Shown: piece after piece, positions 1 through 8,163 of the stretch
Numbering within the stretch: the first letter of the stretch is position 1
How the letters are laid out: the number at the start of each line of letters is the position of its first letter
Origin: Nocardia carnea NBRC 14403
GTDB lineage: Bacteria; Actinomycetota; Actinomycetes; Mycobacteriales; Mycobacteriaceae
Reading direction: 5' to 3'
Length of the DNA stretch: 64,000 nt
Assembly (NCBI RefSeq): GCF_000308515.1
Contig: NZ_BAFV01000022.1
Coordinates: forward strand, 1-64,000
Position numbers and translations under genes: made by a program
Notes under the pieces: generated by a model
Databases searched by the model: none
What the model was told of the DNA's origin: nothing
Seen by the model: only the letters and a program-made list of their open reading frames with translations

Positions 1-41
1 GCCCCGAGAATGCCGGGCCCACCCTGCCAGCAGCTGTGCAT

Positions 42-79
42 ACGACGCGGCCGACCGGACAACCGGTCGGCCGCGTCGT
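42..79. terminator. Perfect 17-bp hairpin
   Basis: Bases 42-58 are exactly complementary to 63-79, with a four-base ACAA loop. There is no clear T tract, which is usual for actinobacterial hairpin terminators. It probably ends a gene that lies to the left of the window. The sequence shows the hairpin; termination is inferred. Confidence 0.7.
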
Positions 80-153
80 TGTCTATGAGCCGGAAGCCGC
101 GCGTCGCCGACCGAGATCGTTGCCGCGGGCCGCGGGGTGTGTGTGCCGGATAC

Positions 154-209
154 GGCACCGGGCCGTCTGCGAGGCGCTGTACACAGCCTCGGAGACGGCC
201 CGGTGCCGA
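154..209. terminator. Long hairpin, 23-bp stem with one mismatch
   Basis: Bases 154-176 pair with 187-209 (22 of 23 positions), leaving a 10-base loop. It lies between the hairpin at 42-79 and the end of the DedA gene, so this short gap holds three stem-loops and no gene. Likely a bidirectional terminator; the base pairing is directly visible. Confidence 0.6.
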
Positions 210-223
210 CATCTGATGACGCC

Positions 224-249
224 CCGGCCGCAACTGGGCGCGGCCGGGA
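224..249 (-). terminator. Hairpin just downstream of the DedA gene
   Basis: A 9-bp GC-only stem (224-232 with 241-249) and an 8-base loop lie 9 bases past the stop codon of the minus-strand DedA gene. Position and structure fit a terminator for that gene. Confidence 0.6.
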
Positions 250-257
250 GCCCGGTA

Positions 258-980
258 TCAGGCGGCGGGGTGGTCGATCGGTTCCTCGCTGTTCTTCGGC
301 GCATTACCGTTCGCCCGTCCCGACCGGTACCGCTTGAACACCTCCCACACGATGGGCAGCACCGAAACCGCCACGATCAGCAGGAAGATGATGTCGATGT
401 TGTCGCGTACGAACTCGATCTGCCCCAGCAGATAACCGAGCATCGTCACACCCGCGCCCCACAGCACACCGCCGAGCACGTTGTAGGTGAGGAACACCGA
501 GTACTTCATCTTCGCCGCGCCCGCGACCAGTGGAGCGTAGGTGCGCACGATGGGTACGAACCGGGCCAGCACGATGGTGATCGGCCCGTGCTTCTCGAAG
601 AATGCATGCGATTCGTCGATGTAGGCCTTCTTGAAGATCTTGGCGTCGTTGTTCTTGAACAACGCCGTTCCGCCCCGTGAGCCGATCAGGTATCCGACCT
701 GGTCGCCGGCGATCGCCGCAATCGGAATCAGAACGAGTAGCACCCCGATCGGTGCGAAGGGTTCGATTTCGGTTGATTTGGATGCGGCGATGAGCCCCGC
801 GGTGAACAGCAGCGAATCACCCGGCAGCAGGGGAAACAGCAGGCCCGATTCGATGAACACCACAAGGAGTAGGCCCAGCAACACCCAGGTGCCGAACGAA
901 TTGAGCAGATTGACCGGATCGAGGAAACCCGGCATCAGGGCAAGTTCGGTGGTGGCCGCTGCGGCGGCTGAGTAACTCAC
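258..980 (-). CDS. DedA family integral membrane protein
   Basis: A 240-residue membrane protein of the DedA/VTT family, whose members act in the cytoplasmic membrane in undecaprenyl-phosphate or phospholipid translocation and membrane homeostasis. Visible family marks are the re-entrant segment with Glu44 and the L-P-G-D-S motif at 52-56, the G-D-Q-x-G-Y block at 92-97, and the R-F-V-P-x-x-R motif with Arg140 and Arg146. Hydrophobic segments lie near 30-50, 78-92, 133-155, 165-185 and 195-215. The reading frame starts at a GTG (980) with no clear ribosome site; ATG at 935 (residue 16) is an alternative start and may be the true one. It is a stand-alone gene followed by a hairpin. Confidence 0.88.
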   Translation of the reverse strand: MSYSAAAAATTELALMPGFLDPVNLLNSFGTWVLLGLLLVVFIESGLLFPLLPGDSLLFTAGLIAASKSTEIEPFAPIGVLLVLIPIAAIAGDQVGYLIGSRGGTALFKNNDAKIFKKAYIDESHAFFEKHGPITIVLARFVPIVRTYAPLVAGAAKMKYSVFLTYNVLGGVLWGAGVTMLGYLLGQIEFVRDNIDIIFLLIVAVSVLPIVWEVFKRYRSGRANGNAPKNSEEPIDHPAA

Positions 981-1063
981 CCAGCCGAAGATACCGCAGA
1001 AGAATACGCTCCCTGTTTCCGGATTGCCCGTTTCGGGCGGTTATCGCGGAACGATAGCCGGAT

Positions 1064-1597
1064 TCAATGTCTGCCGGTGCTTTCCTGTAGCGTCGCCTCG
1101 ATCTCGGCGACGCGCCGGGCCGGGATACCCCAAGGGTCCGCAAGCCCGAGCCGGGAGTCCAGATCCCACAGTACGCATTCCTCGCCGGGCTGCGCGACCA
1201 GCGACCATGCCACCACGGTCCGGCCGAGTTGACCGGCCATATCGGCCGGCTCCGAACCGGCCGGTTCCGCGCCCTCCGGATGGTGGTGCAGGAACTGTCC
1301 GTAGGCGCGTTCGCAGAAATCGGCATACCGGCGCGTGCACAGGATGAAACCGTGCCAGGCTTCGTCGACCGCGCGGGACGGCATTCCGATGACCTGGTCG
1401 TCGGCCAGCGCCGGGCCGCAGCAGCGCAGCCATTGCCGTAAACCGGTGGCGACGAGCTCCCGCGGTTCCCATGGGCAGGTTTTGTAGACGGCCTCCGGGA
1501 GGTCGAGTGCGCGGACCGCGTGCTCCGCGGCGGCCTGCTCGATATTTCGGCGCCGGGGTCGGGTGAAGGTGAACACGCTGTCATTATCCGTCTGCAC
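1064..1597 (-). CDS. Conserved hypothetical protein, GRDP-like domain
   Basis: A 177-residue soluble protein. The central stretch around residues 80-100, with the pattern V-D-E-A-W-H-x-F-I-L-C-T-R-x-Y-A-x-F-C, resembles the glycine-rich-domain-protein-like (GRDP) family of actinobacterial hypotheticals; the function of that family is unknown to me. It starts at GTG 1597 with a weak ribosome site. It is divergent from a small glycine/cysteine-rich membrane protein at 1702, and I recall these two kinds of protein lying side by side in other actinomycetes. The family placement is by eye, so the function is left open. Confidence 0.6.
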   Translation of the reverse strand: MQTDNDSVFTFTRPRRRNIEQAAAEHAVRALDLPEAVYKTCPWEPRELVATGLRQWLRCCGPALADDQVIGMPSRAVDEAWHGFILCTRRYADFCERAYGQFLHHHPEGAEPAGSEPADMAGQLGRTVVAWSLVAQPGEECVLWDLDSRLGLADPWGIPARRVAEIEATLQESTGRH

Positions 1598-1701
1598 CGG
1601 GGTGGCTCGGCTCGGAAAGCAGTTTCGTGCCGCTGTCGGCTGTCAAGCCCTGCATTCGGATGAGACCGTGCGCCAACGCCGTTCGTCGGTACCGTGGAGT
1701 A

Positions 1702-1998
1702 ATGGAACTGGTGCTGGGGTTTTTCGTCCTTCTGATGCTGGGGCTGCTCTGTGTCTCGGCGATCGTAGGAATCGTCGTCGCTGTCGGTAAGGCCGGTTCC
1801 GGCGGGCGGCGGGGCAACCGTGCGCGGCGGGGCGGGTATACCGCGGGCGGTACCTATTTCGTCGGCGACGGTGGTTCAGGTGGTTGGAGTTCGGGTGACG
1901 GCGGGTCGGATGGGGGAGGCGGAAGCAGCTGCGGGGGCGGCGGTGGCGGCGGCGGTGGCGGTTGTGGTGGCGGGGGTGGTGGAGGCGGGGGTGGCTGA
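1702..1998 (+). CDS. Small glycine-rich membrane protein
   Basis: A 98-residue protein starting at ATG 1702, with GGAG four bases upstream. Residues 1-29 form one hydrophobic segment. A short basic stretch (K-x-G-S-G-G-R-R-G-N-R-A-R-R) follows, then a tail made almost only of Gly, Ser and Asp that ends in two runs of ten glycines each preceded by a cysteine. Similar Gly/Cys tails are known at the end of the TIGR04222 membrane family, so this may be a short relative. It is divergent from the GRDP-like gene at 1597. The role is unknown; a surface or membrane anchor is possible. Confidence 0.7.
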   Translation: MELVLGFFVLLMLGLLCVSAIVGIVVAVGKAGSGGRRGNRARRGGYTAGGTYFVGDGGSGGWSSGDGGSDGGGGSSCGGGGGGGGGGCGGGGGGGGGG

Positions 1999-2331
1999 TC
2001 GAAATGACGGGCACTACCGCGTCCGAAATGGCTGTAACCAATAGTTGCGTGTAATATTCGACGGGACCCTAGGGGGTGTGTACGGGCTTTCTGTAGGGCC
2101 CTCGAAACCCGTTGTGGCCCTGGAGGCTTTGATTCGGCCGTTGTGCGCCACGCCGGGAATTATATCAATTTGATATAGGGTGGAAACGCGCTTTTCCACA
2201 GAATGTCGGCCAGCCTCTGATTGTGTCTCAAATTATCCGGCCCACACTCGATGTTCATGAAGAATTTCGGATAACTTTCGAATCCGCTTCCGAATCAACG
2301 TAATTCATGAACAGGCATAGACCATTCTCGG
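1999..2331. other. Intergenic stretch, AT-richer, no gene seen
   Basis: No convincing coding frame. The stretch is clearly less GC-rich than its neighbours. It contains a perfect 17-base palindrome at 2161-2177 (8-base arms TATATCAA / TTGATATA around one T), listed separately. Confidence 0.5.
2161..2177. promoter_or_regulatory. AT-rich perfect palindrome, operator-like
   Basis: TATATCAA-T-TTGATATA is a perfect inverted repeat in otherwise GC-rich DNA. It stands about 155 bases upstream of the small membrane protein at 2332. It looks like a binding site for a dimeric regulator, but no regulator gene is adjacent, so the partner is unknown. Confidence 0.45.
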
Positions 2332-2502
2332 ATGCAGCGTTCACCCGCCACCGTTACTGTGCGTGCCGTGGTTACCGCATTGGTAGTACTCGCAATCCTG
2401 ATTCTCGTTGCCTCCGTAGTCCATCTCGCCAGCCGGCCACCGGAGGAACTCGTTTCGCGCAGACAGCGGGTGCGGGCCGGATCGGATACCTACTCCGACT
2501 GA
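2332..2502 (+). CDS. Small single-pass membrane protein (56 aa)
   Basis: An ATG-started frame of 56 codons. Residues 10-33 form one strong hydrophobic helix (rich in V, L, A, I), followed by a charged tail with R-P-P-E-E-L-V-S-R-R-Q-R-V. The ribosome site is weak. The stop lies 13 bases inside the end of the convergent DDN gene. Support comes from the helix, the positively charged C-terminus and codon use; there is no family match that I recognise. Confidence 0.5.
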   Translation: MQRSPATVTVRAVVTALVVLAILILVASVVHLASRPPEELVSRRQRVRAGSDTYSD

Positions 2503-2936
2503 TTCGCCACCGCGGGCGAAAGCACCACCACCGCAATCGGACGCCGGGTCTTCTTCTGATACTCGCTGTACCGGCCCTTGTTCACCGCGTCCACCAACCC
2601 CCAGCGGCGCGCGTACTCCGGATCGCCGGGCAGAATCGCCCGAGCCACCACCGGAAACGCGCGCCGCCCCACTTGGATCTCACATTCCGGCCGCGCCTTC
2701 ACATTCGCCAGCCACCCCGGCGGCCGCGGCGACCCGCCGTTCGACGCGGTCACCAGAAAATCCGCGCCGTCCTTCGCGTAGGTCAAGGCCGAGGTCCGCG
2801 GTAATCCGGTCTTCCGTCCCACGGTCCGCAACAGCAGCGTCGGATTCCCGAACAGCAGCCGGTGTCCCACCAGCCCACCGCTCTTCTCGTATATCCACTG
2901 ATGCGCCTGCAACGCCCGCACGAACAACCCTGCCAC
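2490..2936 (-). CDS. Nitroreductase-family deazaflavin (F420)-dependent oxidoreductase
   Basis: A 148-residue protein of the DDN / DUF385 family, split-barrel enzymes that use reduced cofactor F420 to reduce quinones, nitro compounds and similar substrates. Family signs are the core T-V-G-R-K-T-G-L-P-R-T-S followed by L-x-Y-x-x-D-G-x-x-F-L-V-T-A-S-N-G-G, then the W-L-x-N-V-K block. The start is set at GTG 2936 because GGAGGAGGG lies five bases before it; the frame is open further upstream, but that part is Gly/Trp-rich and unlike the family. A tRNA gene lies behind it. The substrate is unknown. Confidence 0.85.
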   Translation of the reverse strand: MAGLFVRALQAHQWIYEKSGGLVGHRLLFGNPTLLLRTVGRKTGLPRTSALTYAKDGADFLVTASNGGSPRPPGWLANVKARPECEIQVGRRAFPVVARAILPGDPEYARRWGLVDAVNKGRYSEYQKKTRRPIAVVVLSPAVANQSE

Positions 2937-3059
2937 AAGCCCTCCTCCGCTCGGCAACATCCCCACCCTAACCACCCGCCGAGAACCGCACCCGGCCTGA
3001 TTGGCCCCCGCCCAGCCAACCGGGTACCATCCCACACCTGCGGCCCCTGGTCGCGACGA

Positions 3060-3133
3060 GGGGCGGTAGCTCAGTCGGTTAGAGCCGTGGACTCATAATC
3101 CATTGGTCGTGGGTTCGAGCCCCACCCGCCCCA
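3060..3133 (+). tRNA. tRNA-Met (CAT), elongator type
   Basis: A 74-base cloverleaf. The acceptor arm GGGGCGG (3060-3066) pairs with CCGCCCC (3126-3132). The D arm starts GCTC, the anticodon loop CTCATAA carries CAT, and the T arm contains GGTTCGAGCC. No CCA is encoded. The paired G1-C72 argues against initiator tRNA, which has an unpaired first position, so elongator methionine tRNA is the best reading; a lysidine-modified isoleucine tRNA is the alternative. Confidence 0.92.
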
Positions 3134-3175
3134 CAAACGTCAGATCCGCACCGTCGCGTGGGCAGTCCTTGTTTG

Positions 3176-3703
3176 TCACGCCACACCCGGTTCCGCGTCA
3201 CCCGTGTCAATGACAACTCGCTCCCAGGCGGTCCGTACTGCAGGTGGCAGTACGAGTTCGTTCCAGATGTCCGCGAGTAGAACGCCATCGATATAGGCGA
3301 GGATGTCGGCCGGTCCGCCTTCGCGTATCACAATTTCGTACACACGTGCGCGCTGGCGTCGGTCGCGCAGATTGTAACGGCGACCGCGGTCGGACCAGTT
3401 CAGGTGCAAGGGAAGTTCGATCGTCGCCAGGGCCTTCTCTGGGGCCAGCCGGGGGAGGGCTGTGGGTGTCATGATCGGGCGGCTACGAGTGCTGTCGGCT
3501 TCGACGAATTCGATCCTGGGTGTCAGTGCGAATTCGAAGCCGGCTTCTCCGATGATCCGGGCAGCGGTATGGAGGGTAGGTGACTTCTGGCCTCGTTCGT
3601 AGGAGGAGAGTGTGGGCTGGGATGAGCCGGCCACTTCGGCCAGCACGGCCTGCGACAGGCCGGCGGCTTCGCGGGCTTGCATGAGAAGACGCTCTACAGC
3701 CAT
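3176..3703 (-). CDS. XRE-family transcriptional regulator / antitoxin-like
   Basis: A 175-residue protein with an N-terminal XRE helix-turn-helix (residues about 5-60: L-S-Q-x-x-L-A-E-x-A-G-x-S-Q-P-T-L-S-S-Y-E-R-G). The C-terminal domain carries A-D-I-L-A-Y-I-D-G-x-L-L-A-D-I-W and resembles regulators found with nucleotidyltransferase or other toxin partners. The partner here is not evident, since the divergent gene is an acetyltransferase. Its start is leaderless in layout: TATACT lies six bases before the ATG and overlaps the palindrome at 3713-3728, which suggests autorepression. Whether it is an antitoxin or a plain repressor cannot be told from sequence. Confidence 0.78.
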   Translation of the reverse strand: MAVERLLMQAREAAGLSQAVLAEVAGSSQPTLSSYERGQKSPTLHTAARIIGEAGFEFALTPRIEFVEADSTRSRPIMTPTALPRLAPEKALATIELPLHLNWSDRGRRYNLRDRRQRARVYEIVIREGGPADILAYIDGVLLADIWNELVLPPAVRTAWERVVIDTGDAEPGVA

Positions 3704-3709
3704 CTGCCT

Positions 3710-3728
3710 AGTATATCCGTTCGGATAT
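3710..3728. promoter_or_regulatory. Operator palindrome with overlapping -10 of the XRE gene
   Basis: ATATCCG-TT-CGGATAT (3713-3728) is a perfect palindrome between the divergent XRE and GNAT genes. On the minus strand TATACT (3715-3710) overlaps it and stands six bases before the XRE ATG. On the plus strand the same site lies 14 bases before the GNAT ATG. Binding here would block both genes. Confidence 0.6.
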
Positions 3729-3742
3729 TACGGGAGGAAGTC

Positions 3743-4696
3743 ATGAATTCGTCGAAGGATGTCGTGTCGGTACGTCCGATGGTTCGAGCGGACCTCGACG
3801 GCGCCGACGAAATCTGCCGGATTGCCTTCGGTACCGCCCTCGGCGTACGCGACCCGAGTACGACCTTCGGATCCGCCGAGCTGGTCCGTACTCGCTGGGC
3901 GGCAAACCCGGACGCCGCTTTCGCGGCTGATATCGGCGGCCGGCTCGGGGGATCGAACTTCGCCGCGCACTGGGGCAGCGTCGGGTATTTCGGACCGCTG
4001 ACCGTGCGCCCGGATCTGTGGGACCAGGGCATCGGCCGGCACCTGATGGACCCGATCATGGAGTGCTTCGAAACGTGGAATACCCGCCATGCAGGCCTGT
4101 TCACGTTTCCGGACAGTCCGAAGCATCTGGAGTTGTATCGCCGGTACGGGTTCTGGCCTCGATTCCTCACGGCCGTGATGGGCAAACCCGTGGCCGATCC
4201 GCGCGGCACACCGCCGCCGACATACGCAACGGTTGACGCCGCGCAACGCCCCGAGTACCTGGCGTCGTGCCGGTCGCTGACCGACACCGTGTACGAGGGA
4301 TTGGACCTCGAAGGCGAGATCCTATCCGTACACGCGCAGGGTATCGGCGACACCGTTCTACTCGAGGGCGCCGCCGGGCTCGACGGCCTCGCCGTCTGTC
4401 ACCTCGGCCCGGGCTCCGAGGCGGGCGCCGCCGTCTGTTACGTCAAGTTCGGGGCCGTCCGCCCGGGCCGCGACGCCGCGAACCGCTTCGAACGCCTCCT
4501 CGACGCCTGCGAGCAACTCGCCGCCACCCGTGGACTCGAACGCGTCGACGCCGGGGTGAACCTGGCCCGCGCCGACGCCTACGGACACATGATCGACCGC
4601 GGATACCGCACCGGGTTGCAGGGCGTGGCCATGCATCGTCCCAACGAATCCGGCTACAACCGTGCCGACACGTACGTGATCGACGACTGGCGCTGA
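3743..4696 (+). CDS. GNAT family N-acetyltransferase
   Basis: A 317-residue acetyl-CoA-dependent transferase. The first GNAT domain (residues about 8-160) shows the L-T-V-R-P-D-L-W-D-Q-G-I-G-R-H-L acetyl-CoA loop and a L-Y-R-R-Y-G-F block. The second half (about 190-317) has a weaker repeat of the fold (C-Y-V-K-F-G-A-V-R-P-G-x-x-A-A-x-R-F). The start is ATG 3743 with GGGAGGAAG five bases upstream. It is divergent from an XRE regulator and shares its operator region. The acceptor substrate is unknown. Confidence 0.85.
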   Translation: MNSSKDVVSVRPMVRADLDGADEICRIAFGTALGVRDPSTTFGSAELVRTRWAANPDAAFAADIGGRLGGSNFAAHWGSVGYFGPLTVRPDLWDQGIGRHLMDPIMECFETWNTRHAGLFTFPDSPKHLELYRRYGFWPRFLTAVMGKPVADPRGTPPPTYATVDAAQRPEYLASCRSLTDTVYEGLDLEGEILSVHAQGIGDTVLLEGAAGLDGLAVCHLGPGSEAGAAVCYVKFGAVRPGRDAANRFERLLDACEQLAATRGLERVDAGVNLARADAYGHMIDRGYRTGLQGVAMHRPNESGYNRADTYVIDDWR

Positions 4697-4795
4697 GCGT
4701 GGCGGATGCTCAGCGTGACGATTGCACCAGTCCTTCCTGGACGTAATCCCGGCATGTTCGCCGGCGAAAGCGGCTTCCAGCGCGGGAATATTTCT

Positions 4796-7700
4796 CTACC
4801 TGATTGCGAAGTTCAGCGGCCCTGGATTCCAGACCCCGGAACGGTGGACAGTTGTTGTGACGGGCAGTGCGGCCGTGGCTGTCGGGTCGTACGGAACGAG
4901 TCTGTGGATCTCACCCCAGTTGCGTTTCCAGTCATCGCGCAGATAGGAGGGCATGACCTCGGAGCGGGCCAGTAGTTCGGTGTAGCCGAGCGGCCCACCC
5001 GAAGCATGGCTCTGCCAGTTCGTGGTCATGATGGCGGCCGAAAACTCCGGGGTGATGCGGTATTCGGGCGTTTCGGCGATCCCGTATCTGTGCCGCATCG
5101 GTTGCTGGCACGGGAACTGCAGGCCGACGAGCCAGTCCATCAATACCGGGCTGGTGTGTCCTACCAGTGAGTCGAGCGTCTGTAGTTGCGGCACGCGGGG
5201 TGGTGTCACGGCCAGCCACTGTGTCGGGTCCGAACTGTCGACGGAGGCGACCAGGCGGACTGCATCGGCCTGGTCGGGCAACTGTTCGAGCGGGATCCGG
5301 AGGTTTCTCCAGGACGGTTGGAGCACGTTCACATCGTCGGGCGTGATCTGGCCGAGCGTTTGGACGCCCCGGTCTCCGGCGACACCGTATTCGATGTAGA
5401 GACGCTGTCCGCTGACCGGAAGGCCATCGAGGTCGGTCGAGGCGATTCGGCCTGCGGCGGCGATGGCGATGATCTCGCCGCGCCCACCGTCCGGTAGGAC
5501 GTACCACCCGGATACGAGGTTCTTCTTCGGTCCCGGGTTGCCGTAGGTCCCGAGCATCGGAGTGGTTGCGGGGTCCAGGCCGAACGGCAGGGGAACGGTG
5601 CTGCCGTTGATGCCCGCTCGGACGACGCCACCGGTTCCGACGCTGGTGGCGGTATCGGAGCTGGTTGTTGTGCCGGTGCTGCCCAGCGATTGACCGACCG
5701 AAGCGGCCGCGGCGTCCGACGCGTCGGGAAGCAGGTCGTCGAAATTTGTTCCGTTGGGGGTGAACCCTTCATTGCCTCCGGCGCCGAGCGCCGTGGCTGG
5801 GTCGCTGGAAAGGGGTTGTAGGACCCCGCCGTTGGGATCGGGCTCCACCAGTACGTCGTTCGCCAGGCCGCAAGGGTACCCGGCGAGTGCGGAGAGGTTC
5901 GATTTCGCGATCGAGTACGCCGGGTACTGGTCTGCGGCCGCTTTTGCGAACGACGCCACCTGGAATGTCACCACAAGGGCTACTGCCAGCGTGAACGCGG
6001 GGATTCGCCTGCGGACCGGTCCCTCGGCACGGCGGAACGGTTCGCGGATATGGAACCAGCCCGCGGCCACAACGGTGAGCAGGGACAGGGCGAGCAGCAC
6101 GGTGCCCACCGGGATACCGGCGATCGAAATCGGCTTGTCCCACCACGGGATTCCGTAGCTGGCCACATACCACCAGCTGTTCGAGCTGGCGAACGACATC
6201 GCCAGTACCCCGAGCACTGCCGCAGCGAACAATGTCCGGTTGCGCCGGGATCGCAGTACTCGGGGGCCCGCCGCGACCGCGGCAACCACCGCCACCGCGC
6301 CCGCCAGTCCGGCGAAAACACCGAGGTGATGAGTGAATTTCGTGGGAGAGAACATCATCAACGGAATCGCGGCGATTGTGGTGCCCACGATCCGCCGCGC
6401 CGGTCCCGCGGCCAGTCCGGGAATCCTGCCGCTGTGCCGGAACAACGCCAGAACCGATACTGCGAGAGCCGAGAACATGGCGAGCATGGCGAATCGTCGC
6501 GCCAGTGAGCCGTCGGGCATTGCCTGGAAAAGGTTCTGGTAGACGAGATATTCGTCGTGCCAGGGCATATTCGGGCCGACCACCTTGTGTGCCTCGTACA
6601 TCGCGGTGACAGAGGCAATCGGCTGACCGGCGAAAGCGATTGTGAGCACTGCCGTACCGGTGGCAAGTGCGGGCGCGATCAGGGCCGCATAGCCGAAACT
6701 GCGGGCCCGGTCGACGATGATCCGGGTCAGCGGGCGAGCCCCCGCAAGGAGTGCCGCGAAACAGATCAGACCACACGGGTTGGTGACCACGGCCAGCGCG
6801 GCGGGTATCAATGCCAGCGCAGCCGGTGTCAGCCGCCGGGTTGCCAGCGCGCGTTCCATCGATACCCAGGTCAGCAACACCCCGAGGGCTATCGCGGGCT
6901 CTGGGCGCAGACCGTTGTTGTAAGGCAACCAGAACGCCAGGAACAGCAGGCCGCCCGCCCATACTGCGGCCCGCTCTGTCCGCGCCGCAACCCCGAGGCG
7001 CGGCACCACTTCGCGGCTGATGAGTAGCCAGCACACGACCGCGATGATCAGTTCCGGTAGCCGGACCACGATGCTCGCGGTCGATATCTGTGCTAGCCAT
7101 CCGAACAGGTAGTCATAGGGGATGCCGATCGGGGTCTCGGGCACTCCGAAATAGGCGAAATAGTTCGCCAAATAGCCTGCGTGCTCGGCGGTTCGGGCCA
7201 TGCCGAGGATGTAGCCGTCGTCGGCGGTGCCCGCACCGATGAAGTACCACAGCACCAAGATTCCGAGAATCACGCCGTCGATCGGGCGCGGTCGCCACCA
7301 GCGCCGCGTCAGCACCCGCCGGTTTCGGCGGTTGTCGGAACCGTCGAGCCGGTGCAGGGCCCACAATGCCAGCGCGGTGGCGAGCAGGGCGGCGACGATT
7401 GTTCCCTGCTTCGAGACCGTCGGCGAGGTCGTGAACCGGGAGTCGATCCGCGCATCAGCGTGCACGCCCGCCGCTGCGGGGTCGGCGAGATCGGTGAAGA
7501 ACCCGACCAACTGCGGGCGATGATCGCCGTGCAGCACCACGGGCTCGCCTACGCCTGTGTCCACGCTGGTGCGGGTGCTGTCGGAGGTGACCGCCACCCG
7601 GCAATCAGCAGGTAGCTCGGTCGTCGGAGTGTCGAGCAGAGTCCGGTCGCGAAGCACGATCTGTAACCGGCCACCGTTCTGGGCCGGTGTGACCACGGCG

Positions 7701-8044
7701 TTCAGGCCGTAATGCCAGGCCTGACCGGACTGCGGCGGGATCGTCGACAGCAGGTTTCCGCCGGCCGCACCGAGACTCGCCGCGGCCGAACACGGCACGA
7801 CGATGGTCATATCGGCCGGCGAGTAGGACACCAGCGGTGCCGTGACGCTGCTCGATCGGCCGGGCTGCGGCCACGACAACGACGCCTGCTCCTGATTCAC
7901 CGGTAGGAACGGCACAAGCACGGCCAGGGCTGCACCGATGAGACCGGCTACGACAGCAATACGACGCCACCGCCGATAAGGCTGCGCCGGATCGTCTGCA
8001 GTGACGCGGACAGGTAGGCGTTCGCGGGTGCGAGTCAGTGTCAT
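4796..8044 (-). CDS. Arabinosyltransferase, Emb family (EmbA/B/C-like)
   Basis: A 1082-residue GT-C membrane arabinosyltransferase. Enzymes of this family use decaprenyl-phosphoryl arabinose to build arabinogalactan or lipoarabinomannan outside the membrane and are the targets of ethambutol. It has a first helix at 28-48, an extracytoplasmic N-terminal domain (50-205), a helix at 213-231, the catalytic loop G-T-A-D-D-G-Y-I-L (Asp275, Asp276), about a dozen further helices to about 640, and a C-terminal carbohydrate-binding region with L-V-S-G-W-Y-V-L-P-D-G-G-R-G. Length and order match EmbA/B/C (about 1,050-1,100 residues). It stands alone, without emb paralogues or aft genes, and is divergent from a TetR regulator. 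Which Emb subtype it is cannot be settled by eye. Confidence 0.92.
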   Translation of the reverse strand: MTLTRTRERLPVRVTADDPAQPYRRWRRIAVVAGLIGAALAVLVPFLPVNQEQASLSWPQPGRSSSVTAPLVSYSPADMTIVVPCSAAASLGAAGGNLLSTIPPQSGQAWHYGLNAVVTPAQNGGRLQIVLRDRTLLDTPTTELPADCRVAVTSDSTRTSVDTGVGEPVVLHGDHRPQLVGFFTDLADPAAAGVHADARIDSRFTTSPTVSKQGTIVAALLATALALWALHRLDGSDNRRNRRVLTRRWWRPRPIDGVILGILVLWYFIGAGTADDGYILGMARTAEHAGYLANYFAYFGVPETPIGIPYDYLFGWLAQISTASIVVRLPELIIAVVCWLLISREVVPRLGVAARTERAAVWAGGLLFLAFWLPYNNGLRPEPAIALGVLLTWVSMERALATRRLTPAALALIPAALAVVTNPCGLICFAALLAGARPLTRIIVDRARSFGYAALIAPALATGTAVLTIAFAGQPIASVTAMYEAHKVVGPNMPWHDEYLVYQNLFQAMPDGSLARRFAMLAMFSALAVSVLALFRHSGRIPGLAAGPARRIVGTTIAAIPLMMFSPTKFTHHLGVFAGLAGAVAVVAAVAAGPRVLRSRRNRTLFAAAVLGVLAMSFASSNSWWYVASYGIPWWDKPISIAGIPVGTVLLALSLLTVVAAGWFHIREPFRRAEGPVRRRIPAFTLAVALVVTFQVASFAKAAADQYPAYSIAKSNLSALAGYPCGLANDVLVEPDPNGGVLQPLSSDPATALGAGGNEGFTPNGTNFDDLLPDASDAAAASVGQSLGSTGTTTSSDTATSVGTGGVVRAGINGSTVPLPFGLDPATTPMLGTYGNPGPKKNLVSGWYVLPDGGRGEIIAIAAAGRIASTDLDGLPVSGQRLYIEYGVAGDRGVQTLGQITPDDVNVLQPSWRNLRIPLEQLPDQADAVRLVASVDSSDPTQWLAVTPPRVPQLQTLDSLVGHTSPVLMDWLVGLQFPCQQPMRHRYGIAETPEYRITPEFSAAIMTTNWQSHASGGPLGYTELLARSEVMPSYLRDDWKRNWGEIHRLVPYDPTATAALPVTTTVHRSGVWNPGPLNFAIR

Positions 8045-8138
8045 GGCCGGCCCCGGCCGATCGCCGTTCTGAATCCCACAGCACTCTGCTCGCAGTGCAG
8101 CGAGCTGTGATCGTGTCTGCTCACCTGGGAAGGTCTAG

Positions 8139-8157
8139 TTGAAACACTTGTTACAGT
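8139..8157 (+). promoter_or_regulatory. Promoter of the TetR gene with a short palindrome
   Basis: TACAGT (8152-8157) stands exactly six bases before the TetR ATG (8164), the spacing of a leaderless promoter. Just upstream, AACACTTGTT is a 10-base palindrome that could be part of the TetR operator. The same 119-base gap must carry the promoter of the divergent arabinosyltransferase gene. Confidence 0.5.
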
Positions 8158-8163
8158 CAAGCT

